Shown: piece after piece, positions 10,401-24,069 of the stretch | Position numbering within the stretch: position 1 is the first letter of the stretch | Layout of the letters: each line of letters starts with the position of its first letter | Assembly: GCA_003864495.1 (NCBI GenBank) | Contig: PEDN01001358.1 | Coordinates: 62,001-126,000, forward strand | DNA: 64,000 nt | Direction: 5' to 3' | Source of the DNA: Nemopilema nomurai | Lineage: Eukaryota > Cnidaria > Scyphozoa > Rhizostomeae > Rhizostomatidae | The notes under the pieces: model-generated | What the model was told of the DNA's origin: nothing | What the model saw: the letters and a program-made list of their open reading frames with translations, nothing else | The model's database searches: none | Made by a program: the position numbers and the translations under genes

Positions 10401-13400
10401 CGCTTCAGACAAAGGTGATAATCTCAAGGGGAAATGGACCAAGGGCCTACCAGTTGGGCAGTGCTTGCAGCGATTTCGTTCGACGCGACTACTAATTCCT
10501 CGAATTTGCCCTTTCGCTCAACAACTTTATCGGCAGCATCTCTGTTAAGAAGCAAAGACATCAGGATTAATATTTGCTGTACAAATCAATGTATATTTTG
10601 AAACTAGCTAACAATACTTTCGCATGGCTTACTCAGGATCATATCATCAAATAGATCCTGGTTATATTAGACGACCAATCATTTAAACAACGAATCTTTT
10701 TACAAGACTGCTTTAAATGCTTGTTTGAGACTTAACAACAAAATTTTCATATGAAATTCGCTTGGCAGATTTTAAAATATTAAGTTAAATCTGCAAAAAA
10801 GTCCTAAAATGCATTCACGTTAAAGAGACTTCAATATTACATGTTTCAAATTGCTTCTAACATTACAAAGTTCAAAACTTATTAGACTTTAATTCATTAT
10901 TAAGCTCTATTTGTTCCCTTCTACCACAACAAACTCATCCACTCATATGGAGATATAGGATCAGCATTCAATCAAAGCTTCCATCGTAACCATGAAAAAT
11001 GCTTTCGAACAGTAAAATCGAACACTTACACTAAAATGGAAGCTCCCCAACCGACGGACTTTGCAGCTGATAGAAGTCCTTCGGTCCATTTGTGATGCCT
11101 TTTGTAAAATTCTTTGGCAGATGCTGTGCCCTGAGGACAAACCAATAGCAGTTCAATTGAAGGTTGTGGGAACGAATTTTGGAGTGACACATTTTATACC
11201 GAGAAAAGAGACACAAAATGCATCGTGTATTGTCATAAATATTTTGTCATAAACAGCTGAATGAAAGCTGCACTAAAAGAGGTGCAAAAGTGACAAAGAT
11301 TTTAAGCATTGTTAACAATGTCATTGAAAAGTCATAGTGACTAGAACAGTTTACAAAACATTACCTATCTACACTTCGTGGTGCAGACTGAAGTTGACAT
11401 TAAGTATAAACAATTGTTCTATTTATGAAAAGCGAAAAAAATATCTGAAATTAGCGCACTCACCTTTCCTTCTATGACAATTTCTTCTTGTAGATCCTTT
11501 GATTTCACAATCAGCTCTCTTATTGCCTGATACAGAAAGATGAGATTTTAATCTGCGACTTACTAAACATTTCTAGGAAATATAGAAAAGACTCTTAGAA
11601 GTTTTTAATGAATTCATCAGCTTAGTTTGCGAACAGGATTGAAATACAAATTGTGTCATCTGAAGTCTGCATGTGTGACGAATGCTTATTGTAATTATTC
11701 TTCAAACTAAGTCAAGATACTTGAAGTGTGTTTCGTGTAACATCATAATCTTCAGAGCTCAAATGTTTCTTCTGGGCTCAAATGTTTCCCTTTAGACAAC
11801 ACTTGGTATTCCAACAAAAGAAATATTAATATCAAGTTACCTTCATTAAATCGTTGCATGAATCCAAAATCCTAGAAAAAGTAAATCCGGTTACTATCAA
11901 CATGAAAAAACTTTATATTGAAAAAGTCTTCACCTAGCTCGTTGAAAAGCAGTAAAAAACAAACAAGTAGTTCGTGTATCGATGCTCTCAATGAAAAACA
12001 TATTCCTTCGCTTTTATGAAAGAAAAAGGTTCAAAATTATTATCAATATGATGCGCCCTAATGGGTCACAGTCATGATCTTGTCAAGGGCAAATTACATT
12101 CACAAATCACAATAAATTGCGTTCCAAACAAAACACTCTAAAAGTTACATCGTGTTAATCAGTTTTATGTGTATAGCCATTTAAAGCAATATCAAGAAAG
12201 ATTGATTCGATTGAGCCTTCAAAAATAGTGTTTTATCTGTAATTGGTATTTCAGCATCGCATTGAGCACGAGAAAGAGGCGGTTAAACAGACTCGATCAC
12301 ATTTCGGTAATTAGTTCTTGTCGCGTGTCACTTGTACATTCCAAAGTGTGAATACTCAGCTTGAACAGGAAGACATTAATATCCAGATTGAAACTAACGA
12401 GAGATTGATTGATAAAGCTATGATAAAGAAACCAAAAATTGATGTTGATTATTTTAAGTTACCTCTGATTAACTTCAAGTTGAACACCAGAGTATTTTTG
12501 ACGCGAATTTCTCAACATTTCCTGGAAAAACATTGAGCTGTTAGATGTAGATGAACAACAAAAGACTGAGTAAATTAAAAAAGACTCAAAGGTCAGCTGC
12601 CTTTGAAAGCACATCAACGTACTGCTGTACGAGATATAACGGTTACGTTTGAATGCAAGTTTAGGCATGAATACATGACTAATGGTTAATTTCTTTGCAT
12701 GGGGCTCAAGCTAGCAATCAGGATACAAAAAACCATCGCAAGCAACATCGAGGTGGCCTACAATTGCTTAACCCGACACCTTGAGCCAGCATCTCATAAC
12801 TGAGAGGCAACTGTTTTGACAGTAATGACAACATTCATTATCGATTGACATGTTTGGGAAAGTTTCTCTGCAGCAACGCACCTCAATGCGAGCAGCGGCA
12901 TCGGCTACAAGTTGTGCGGTTTCGTTTATCTGCGCATCAACAAGGTCACCCACACCTTCCATGTTGTCCCTCTCCTTCGGTATTAGAAGCTAAGAAGAAG
13001 AAAGATGATCAGATTGTGTCTGCAATTATTAAGTTGTTATTAAGACTCACGGAGAAAAGTTGTCTCCTTTGAAACACATATTTGAATTATCCAGAAGGAG
13101 AAGAAATTATTATAGGATATAGATTATTAATCAAAAGTTACACAATTCCATAAAGATACAGCTAGCCACTAAAAACTGCCTTTCTTTGGTGAGACTTGAC
13201 TTGACATACGTGACTTGCTTCTCAAGTTATATATGAAGGTTCCAGTCAAGAATGAGGACTTTTATGCAGTATGGAAAATCAATCAACTGTATCGCTTTTG
13301 ATTTGTATGAATGTAAAACAATTATTGAGATATTGAAAAAACTATGAAACGAATCCTGCTTACCTTGGCCGCATTGATAAGGTCATCGATACGACTTTTC

Positions 13401-15416
13401 AACGCTGATGAATCGGAGGAAACCTTGGTGGTCTCTAAAACAGAAAATAAACAAATCAACAGAAACATTGCACGGCAGTGGCACATCGGTATGAAATAAG
13501 GACCACGCGGGAGAGCACCTGTGCAGCGTTCCTGTGCAGGGTTCCAACGACTACTGACTACTGAAGCTAACAAATCACGTAAGTACAGCACATACGTGTG
13601 TAGATTATATCTGATGTATTGCGGGGATTTGGCCTAACAGCTACAAGGAAGAGCAAAGCTATGTCATCGGAGGAATTATCTATCGATGAATTATACTTGT
13701 TCCTGTAATTCTACACGGTCTTTGAATTTAACAAACTTATTGTCACTGCACAAGACAACAAACAAACTAGAACGTGCAAACCAATTGATGTCTTTTGGTT
13801 AAACGAGGTGGCTTGCTTTTAGCGGTGTTCTATAAGAAGAAAAGGGCCTTGATCTGTTGATTAATTTGGCGATGATTTCAGAGTTCTTCAACGTAAGGAT
13901 TTTGAAGCAGCTTTGAAGGTGCTCATGCCTAACCAGAAAAATGAGGCAAAAACTGACGTACCACTATCTCTCTCCTTTATTGTTGCAAGAAACTCTAACG
14001 CAGCATCCGCAGCTCTTTTGCACTTCCCGGTCATGTCTTGGAGGAAAGAGAACTCAATCAGCAATAGATAGAAGAGAACTAAGGTTTGGTGATTAAAATT
14101 CAATTACCGATTGTAGTTTTCGCCCCTACAGAATTCAGTTCAGAATTGGATTTGGGTTAGAATATCTAGATTACGAAATAAGATAAGATCATGCCAATCT
14201 CAAATACCTTCGGAATCTTCATGTGAAGCCATGTGCGACGTAGCTTTGCCATGTAGCAATCCGTCACTCAATGAGTGCGCGAGGAACGTCAGACTGGACA
14301 GCACAGATGAAACGTCTTAAAAACAGAAAAAGTCGACGTTAACAAGATCTGCTTACCGACACTTCACTGGGTTTGTGATCATAAAGGGGGAAAACACAGA
14401 TGGCTTTTACCAACAAGAGTACAAGACAAAGGGTAGTTTATGACACTGACAAAAATTACAATGAGATAGAAACTCAGCTGGTCCTTGATTATATACAATA
14501 AAGCACCGATCAGTATCCGAATAAAAAACTGCTTTTAAGCAAACCATTTCCCCCGGCTAAAGAGTGAGCTTCCACTGGCCGATTAAATGTTTGTGGCTAT
14601 ATAGGCCTATAGTGGTCTATATAAAATCGAAGGCTGATCAAACCGGCTCTATCCGGAACTAGATAGCCCCCAAGAGACTGCAGCCTGAAGGAAAATATTG
14701 CTCCCTAGACAGCCCCTAGCCCCTGCCCATCAATACCATATAAAATGTGGGGGTGTGGAGATTTTGAAGAGTCACCTTGTTCTTGATGCCTGAAGTCTTG
14801 GTAGCTCGACGTCGAGGCATCCACAGATTCTGGCAATATTTCTAACCTTGTCTTCAAGTACTCTGCGAAAATGCGTAAATGTGTAATGATATTCCATTAC
14901 AGCATATAAAATACATAAAATTTGTCATGAAAAGAAAAGAATACGACACTGCCCTGCGCCATGACTAACAGAGGAAAATCTATTTGACCAAATGTGGACA
15001 AATAATTACTACGCCTCCTTGGAAACACTCTATTTAAAAAGATATATTTAAAAAGATAAAGAACTTTCTACAAAGAACAGAAACTTAAAAGCGAGAAATT
15101 GCTCACATTATACCTAGAAATGAAATGGTCACTAGCAAATATTTCGTAGGATTACAAAAAATTTATCAGTTAAAAGCATCAAGGAGATTCCATAAATAAG
15201 TACGTTTTCCAAAAAGATCTCCGCGCAAAATCGTAAATATCTGACTGAGCTCTATTGCTTTCAAGTACGTCGTTAATATTGCTGTCTCTTGTAAAGAAAG
15301 TTCTGATGAAAGATTTGTTTTACCTGCAGTGCACGTTGTGCCTGAAAGGTGGAGCGGGTTATCAAACTGCGCAACTGTTTCTTTGATAATCGTCTTGCAC
15401 TGCTCAACAGTGGCGG
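7416..15416 (-). other. HIP1: HIP1 exons 35-49: upstream helices and THATCH/I-LWEQ domain
   Basis: Exons: 15324-15416, 14776-14862, 14208-14315, 13962-14036, 13364-13434, 12882-12989, 12463-12521, 11841-11871, 11464-11526, 11030-11130, 10451-10541, 9281-9353, 8802-8867, 7946-8010 and 7416-7553. All phases agree. Family landmarks: GDLVDAQINETAQLV, GVQLEVNQRILDSCNDLM, IRELIVKSKDLQEEIV, GTASAKEFY, KWTEGLLSAAKSVGWGAS, FEELVVASNEIAASTAQLVA, ATANVV, and the latch-like end LTQAKRLEMDSQVRMLELES and KERQKLGKLRKAHY. The THATCH core is a five-helix F-actin-binding module with a C-terminal dimerisation latch. The last exon either reads through to TAA at 7416 or is spliced at the weak donor gtattt after 7446, to a short exon I could not find. 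The exon 46 donor is GC, not GT. Confidence 0.92.
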
Positions 15417-18400
15417 CTGCAAGGCAACATAAAATCGATTAATCACATTTTGTTTATCAGCCAATCACTTTGAATCACTGTAGCAACCAATGCAATGCTT
15501 TATGGTCCACGTGATTATTTGTTCTAGGTCTCAATAAATCGCATCAGTAATGATGATTGCAAAAGACTATATCCTCTAAGACAATCAAGTTTTTCCAGAA
15601 ACATTACTGCGCAAGGCTGATAGCTAAACCTCCAAAGTGCTGAGAAGTTATTAGCAGTTCTTTGAAACGATATCAAAAGGAATAAAGAATTACCTAGCAA
15701 GGCGTATCTGTTGGCAACTTCGTCGTTTCGTTTCAATGCCTGTTGTTCTAAAAGCTGGAAATGCAAACATATGAAAACATATAGCATGAACAAATAAAAT
15801 ATTGTGGAGGAATTACTTTATAAATCCAAAGAAGAAACACTGTTCATCGACAAGAAGGTCGAGTGCTCTCAACACTCTTTGATGCCATCTTAAGTCAAAT
15901 TTCGAGGTACCAATTGCACACAACTTGTAAATTCAAGACTCAAGCAATTCCAGAAAAACTGTGACGAAAGTTTAAACAAAGGTGATATATCACGACTACA
16001 GAGTGATGTTTCACCATTGTATTCAAGCTCCTATCGGCGAAATCAAATCGAAAAAAGCTTGTAACAGCTAAAAATATTTGAAGCATTGATGATGTTGGTT
16101 GGTTTGTGAATACAACAGTGTGTGGTGCATCGCAGAGGGAGAACCACCTATGACTGCGATGCATGAATGCGTAAAGGAGGCTGTAGATAATAAAATGATG
16201 TGGGCGGTGTTGATCGTAATAATTAAGAGAATCTATCGATTGAAATCAAATTGAATACCTGTCAAATTGAAAAACAGGCCATGCTCACTTACTTTCATAT
16301 CTTTGTCTTTCTTTTCTTGCTCTAGTTGGTTCTCAATTTCCTATAATTACAAAAAGGCACGTTAAGAAACAGGGCAGATCCTAAATATTAAAAATTATTT
16401 GAAGAGTCATTTCATTTGACCATACTTGAGAAAAAAATTTGACATTATATATTCAAAATTTAAGATCAACACAGGGTGAAGAAAGTTCGAAACATTTAGC
16501 CAGCACTCTTGGGAATCTTCTTGGGGTAAGAATGATCGGTCGACAGGAACTCACCATTAGAATTGCCAGGACCAAAGGAGAGTGCTCGAAGGCTTCAGCA
16601 AAAGCATCTAGCATAATTTTAGACCAACCATATGCCCTACTTGTAGAACAGGGTCGTTTTCAAACCATACCTTCCTACTAACTCAATGTCAATTGCCCTC
16701 CGATGAGAAATGAATATAATTGCAAAACGATTTTAATACAGAAATTTGAGTAACTGTCTTAAAAACAGCATCCACATTTTATTTTTGGAAACTGAAATCC
16801 AACTGGATTCTTGTTGTTTATTATTGACGGTATCTTTCTATCGTAAGATATCAGAAGAGAGAGTTTAAGGATCATTTTTAGGATGCAGAAATTTTTCCTT
16901 TTCTCGATTTGGGAGCAAAATAAGAATAAATCAAACTAAGTTATTCCAAGCCGGACAGCCTTTATTTAAACCAGATCAATTGAAAGAGCGTCATTCACCC
17001 CTAATTCATACAAGCAACTGTGCTAAATTTTATTGAACTTGTCCACAATCTAATTGCAAACTACAGCAAGGTCATCATCAAAGACATTTAGAAAGCATAT
17101 ACGATTTATACTATTTGAACATGACGCATTACTAACATGACGTAATATCTTGCCAGCTTCGTCTTAGCACATATCTTAACATGAGCTTACGACACTATTT
17201 GAATGAAAAAAGCTTTTCCTTCACAGCTTCCCTTAGGGGAACCTGACATTCACGAAGGGGATAACAAAACACAGATAATTACGCACCCGTCTCACTTTTT
17301 CCTCGTTGCCCCGCTCCAAATTCGCCGTGTTTAGTTGGGACGACAGCTCTTGAACCTGAGGTACATTGTTACATGTTAATACACATTAAAAAGTCGATGC
17401 GACGGCTCTTCGTGGATGCAATTATATCATCGTCACATAAAGGGACATCAGAAAAAGCGAATTTTCTACTTGAAACCCTTCGTTGGCCCTAATGTCCAAG
17501 TGCAAATAGAAGTCAACAATGTTTACACACTGATTTAATTACTATTCTGGGCATATTGACGTTGAGCGTATGGCTATAAACATGTGGGTAACCCATCCCT
17601 AAAACAATATAAGCAGAAATAATAAGCAGGCAGGCCTACGAGCACGTCTAAGTTCATTGGAATGCGATGATCTCAAGTTACTTAACTATAGAAGCTTTCA
17701 GAGGGTTGATACAAACGTCATTAGACAATGACCGTCATACAACGAGAAATTGTATAAGCTGTCACAAACATTATCTGAGGTTACATAGTCTGAAATGGTT
17801 CTATCTTCGAAAGTTTAGAGAAACAAGCAATTTTGGAAAGGGACAAGACAAAAAAGAATAAGTGAAATAGTATTTCTACAGACAGTCAGAAAATCTATAA
17901 AGACTTTTGGTCATTCTTCCTTTCCTGTTTCGGTACAAAAGCATTTGCAACTGCATTTTTCTGTATTTGCAAAACACTGAGTTGTACTATTCATATGAAT
18001 CTAGATCGAAACCAATTAAAATTTTCCTGTATGATGATGCTTCATAGGGTCAACATAAAAAATGTGACCGTAAAAAGATTATCAATCTAGAAACTAAACA
18101 GTGGAAAAAATAGTTATTGAATGAAATGAAAAAGCAAAGTGAACTAATAGATTTAAATATTTAACAGAGTTGGTAACAAACCTCAGCAGTGTATTTTGAA
18201 TTCAGTTGTTGTAACTCTTTTGTAAGCGCCTAAATGTTTAGAAAAGGTACGTACATTAGATAATGGTAACCATCCATGAAAAGACATTTTGATGGTACAA
18301 ACCTTTCTTCTTAACCAATATACAGAACTATAGTCAAAATAGAGCAATATATTCTTGTCTGACTTGAAATCGGTAGAGCTTGTTTCGAAACTTCCTACGA

Positions 18401-21400
18401 AATACTCAATACTCATAACTAAAGAAAAAATTTAGTCAAAAAAGAACCCTTGTTCTAATGGCTCCTTTTCCGTATGGCAATGCAGGTAGTTTAGAAAAAC
18501 GCTGTAATGAAAAATTCATTTTTTAGATTTACATAGATAAAGCGTTGATTTAATAATTTTCAACAAACCTCCTTTCGGCTAAGAAGTTCGACTTTCTCTT
18601 TAGTTGATTCCTCGAGCGACTTCATTAGGTTGGAGATCTAGTGTGAAAAAGATTATCATTAGATGCTTTGCTTTGCGGATAAATTTTCTTTCTGAAAATG
18701 CAACCTTCAATCACATCTGAGATGGGTTAAGAAAATATTCCAAAGTTGTCAAGAAAACCAAAAAAGAAATACCTCGCCTCCAGATGACGATTGCAAGTTG
18801 TCTAATGCAGCTTGGGATTGCTGGGAAAAGTTTGAATAAATAAAATTAAGATGTAACTCAGTTTCTAATGAGACATAGACACCACTGTCGACTATCCAAA
18901 ATTATTAATGTGGCTCTGTGAATACTAGCAGTTTCTTTTCCTAAAAGCTGTTTGGATTTAATTTAATTTTAACAGTCACTACAGCAGTGTTGGTAGATAT
19001 AAGGATTGTAAATTGCTATCAATAAGCTTGGTTTTCGTCTTTATGACATTGTGACACACCAATTTTATTCTTATTGCCTGTATCAAAGAGGATCAGATAG
19101 GTGGTACTGAATGTCTACAACTTCAAGGTTTTCGCTAAAATCAATTTTAAAACAACACTTTTGCTTCGAGTAAATTTTCTAAACTTTCCTGATTGTCTAC
19201 TAATTTTGTCAGGGATGCCACATTGAATACAGGGGAGGACTGTTCTTCGGCAAGATTTGAATGAGGTTCGAACTTGGAATGGGATCTTGATTCAAATCTT
19301 GATTGACTCTAATCCTTGATTCGAATTGGAGTCTCATGATTCGAGTCCAAATTCGAACTCGAAAATTTTCAACAGTACTAAAGCCTTTCGTCCTATTCCG
19401 CGGACGCGGTGTATCGTAATAGTTCATGTTGCTACTGTAAATGTATCAATTATGAAGAAAGAGCATTACCATTCTAGCCTGCTCCTCAACAAGCTTTTCC
19501 TTTTGCATTCTTTCCATTTCTTTCGACAGCAAGGCGACCTTCAAGGAAGTTGCCAAGTAAAAGATGGAAAAAGCCTACACAACTGAATGTTTAAATGGTA
19601 AATGTGAATTAAGAACGGCTTTTCACAAAATAAGCTACCCTGTAGCAATTACCTGTGATTCTAACTGAGTTTTCAAATTTTGGATCTCCTTCTCTGCAGC
19701 CTAAAAATTAAGATGCCAGGACAAATAAGAATTAAAACCTGATTACCAGGAAAATGTGCTACTCATGGTCACTAATATATCAAGGCATTGGTTGCTAACG
19801 AATATAAAAAACAAATAAATACCAACAAATGTTAAATTTATAGTAAATAAAGTTGTAATCAATTTAAAACAACAGCAAAACTCATACGTCTTGTGTGCTC
19901 TTATCTCTCTCAGCTTGGTCTCTAAGCTCCCTTATTTCCTCATCTAGCTGGTTTTTCTGCAAAGAAAACTCCGTTTATCAACAGTGACTTTAAAAATCAC
20001 AGAATAAAAACGTATTTATTTTTTTCAAAAATCAGAATACAACATACAAATTTTGCTAAGGTCTTCTTACTCGATGGTCTGGTGCGTTGGTGAAATAAGC
20101 TCAACTCAAGTGATCTGCCTTTTCCAAACTCAACCATTAACTAAAACAAGCTACAGAGTACCCCAAGTCTCCAAAGACTAGAACACATATTTGCTTAAGA
20201 TAAATGGAAGTAAAGGCATTTGATATTGACAAACCATGACGTCACTGTCATTCTTCATCCGGCTAACAGCATCTTCTGCAGACTGAAAACGTATATTCAT
20301 TTATACTCTATGTATAAATTTACAAATACACAATCAGTGATAAATCCACTGATAAACCAAGTTTATACTCGATTTATTCAATGAAGGGGCAAACCTCTTT
20401 ATAAAAAGGCTGTTTAGCAAACACAGGTCAAAACATATGACATCACTAAAACTGCAGCAACATGGATAAATAATGATGAAGTTGTGTTCATAGACCTTGT
20501 GGAGTATAATAACTGATGAACTCAAATTACCTTTCTGGCATCTTCGTGGGTTACTTTTGATGACGTCATATGCTCAAGCTGAACTTTCATTACCTTCAGC
20601 TAAAAAACATCGAAATCACTAAGTAGGGTTAACTCACGGTTAACTCGCGCTTTACTTGCAGTTAGAATTGTTGGAATCCAAACCGTCATTAAAAGCTTGT
20701 AACATTTAAGTTCGAAAAAGACCGCGGGGATAAGAGTTGCAGCCTTTTGATACAAAAGGGTACACCTGAACATTTGGAACTTTATTTTATTGTGCTTCAT
20801 CTCACGAAGGTTTTGATGAACCACAGAATGCATAAGTAGCATTTCCAATTTAAATTACAACTTCAAATCAGTGCTTGACCTAATACTAAACATCGCCCAA
20901 AGTCACTTATCATTGGAAGCATACCTGTTGAAACAATACAGCCTTCACGGGTAATTGCAAATTGGATACAGTGAATATGGACATACGATTAAAATAAATT
21001 GAATATGGACATTCCATATGGTGATCTTACCTGACTGTCAAACCCATTTTTCACTTTTTCTAATTCCTTTTCTAAAACCTTGAAAAAAGAAACAAAAATT
21101 TTATAGCGATAGAAATAAGCAGTGATTTGAAAAGATCAGAGAGAAAACAGTTGTATACTTTCTAATACAAAAGCTTGGAGGACGTCTCAAATTCAAGTTT
21201 AAAACAAAGATAAATGACGAAATTTGCAGTGAATGATTAATTTGGGTCTGAGAAAAAGAAGAGACGCATTTGGCCTAAAAAACAACTCGAAAAAAGTACG
21301 ACACATTTTTTGAATTATATAATTTCTAAGACCCTTTGGCATAAATGTAAATAACCTTAATAAAAATGTAGTCTTAGGCTAGAATGAGTCAACGAACATA

Positions 21401-24031
21401 CGTGCAAAATAAGAAAACAAGGTGCTAACCGATTTGGCCTCCTCCGCATTACCCAATTGCTCGTTCATGGAGTTCAAGCGGCATATCATCTCATTCATCT
21501 ACATGATGTGAAAGACAACAGATAAAGCTGTCATGGTAAACAATCACTTAGAGCACTTTACCACGCAACTACAAAGCAATCACATCTTCACACCGGGTGG
21601 CGTGGTTTATGCTACTGTTAGATTAGGCTATCTTGAATGCAGGTTAAAAGTCTGATAAGATTTCTCACTGGGATCAAAAATAATTAAATATTCATAAATA
21701 AAAAGGTCCTAAACAAGTGACAAAAAATATCAAATAATGGCAACATACAGCCTCATTTTTCTCCTGTTCCACTTGCTCAAGCGATTCGTGTGTGTTCTGC
21801 AAAACAAAACAATGTCTTGCTCGTTGGAAATTCCTTACTCTTAGTTTAGGTTAAATAAAGACGACTTATTACTTTAACTCATTTCAATCGTTTGAACTCA
21901 GATTCAAGATTTAACGCTGGAGAAAGCTGTTTATGGCAGCATAGTATTTGCGTAGAAAAGATGTTTAACATAAGTTTGAGTGAGGGCACATCATGGCTCG
22001 GGAGAGGTACTGGAAATAGAAGTGGAAGCAAATAAGATAAAAGCAAATAACCACACAATTTTTAATGAGGTAAAAACCCAAAGCCATGAATAGGAGTTCA
22101 TATGCGTCAAAGGACCAACGCTTCTCCATTAGATTTAAGATGAAGATATTAAAAGAGGACATCAAAAGGGATCAGTCCTGCGAAACATGATCTCAAAAAA
22201 CACTGCAAGAAGTCAGCAACTTCATAAGGTGTTGACTACCTGGGATCTTTTATGACACTTAAACAATGTTTTCAGACTTCGCATTGTCCCGCAAAGAACT
22301 TCAATACAATTAAATTGCTGCCACAAAGTATGGCAAGAGCATAAAGTAGGCTTTGTGATGTGAGGGAAAAATAAAACGTCAGATGAAAGGAAAGACCTAT
22401 TCAAAGTAATCAGTAATAAATACGAATGAGATGCCATCACTAACTCTGACATAGTTTGCTAAACAATTATGAGTAAAATTAGTTTACTTAACGACTTAAA
22501 CGACAAGAAATATAAAATATTTTAGAAAAAAAGGTAATCAGCAAAAGTTTTGATATATTACTTTGGCCATAATTATCCTTTGAAAAAAAAAACTATGAAA
22601 TTAATTGATACACTAGACATTGTCGCAATATAAAAAAATCACATTTTTTCAAAAATTTCTCACCTGATTTATTTGCTCCAGTTGTCGAAGATTGTCCTGC
22701 ATCATCTTAATGTCATTTTCCTATGAAAAAAAATCGCAACACCGTCAAAATAATTTAAAGCAAAATTCAGTGGTTATGATTTGCATTACGATTGTGACAT
22801 CGTGATTGCGAGAATCAAAGAACTTGCGAACGAATACACCTGACCTAAAACTTTGCATTTAGAAATAAGAAGCATCAAAAGATAGATGGCACATGAAAGG
22901 TTGGGTATTTATCGACCTCAGTAAATTACCTTATTACTAACCAACTTCATTTGTGCTTTTTAAAAACAGATGTGTGATTTGTTAAACTAAAAATGCAGAT
23001 CGAAAATAAAAAAATGCTTTACCTTCTCTTTCAGTGCCACTTCTCGTTCTTGAAAGGTCTTTTGAAGCTCCTAAAACATAAAGAAAATAACGTCATTCCA
23101 GCGAAATCCTTTCTAAACTTTAACAAAAGGATCTCAAGTAGAAAACAACCGTAATGGAGATGGATTACGTGAATCAGAGGCGAAACATCTGACTCACGTA
23201 ACCATTAATTCAATGAAAATAGAAAATTACCTAACCTAAGATAGCTAAATTCTTAAGAAAGTCAATGATGACAGCTACGACTAACAGCATTATAGTTATG
23301 ATTTTCTAGTGCAACTAAGATCGAGCTTTAAAAATTCCAAGCACCTCTTGTTTCTGCTCCGCTAGCTCCGCCTTTCGCTTGATTTCAGCATTCTGCAGAA
23401 AATAATACACGAAAGTGATATGAAACTGCTCATTTCTTGAGAGAAAAAACTTTGTATTCAACTATTGCCGTGTAATTACACTCTTTACAAGCAACAAAAA
23501 AGTATAATTGAACGAGTCTAGATTGTGCTTCTGCACAAAGTGAAGTGCAATGGAAAAGACGAATACTATTAACCATAAGACAGAGAAACAGTAACAAATA
23601 ATTGTCTTTGACCAATACAGTAAATTGCTACTTAGACAAAGTGGTTAGACTGAGCATCTATTCATTTTTTATGAATGAGAGCAAATAAGAAGATTTTGAA
23701 AGAAACTTGATAAAAGCTATTAATTGAAAAATGTGATTTGCTAAATTACATAGAGCTTCTAGCTTTGTCATAACAGCATTTAACTTCTTTATTTATCTTA
23801 TTGGTTTATATGAAGAATATATACCGTTTCGACATTTCAGAAGCCTGTTGGCGATTCTGTAAAAGTCAAATATCCGTATTTAGGAAATTGAAGGGACAAG
23901 TTAAACTCGCCTGTCGGATCATTTTTACGTGCTCATCCCGCAGAACTGTGTACTTTTGCTTCAGTTTGTTGAACATTTCATTGACTTTTTCTGTAAGAAA
24001 ATTCAATTAATGGGGAAAAACTGAAATACTC

Positions 24032-24069
<38 letters not shown>

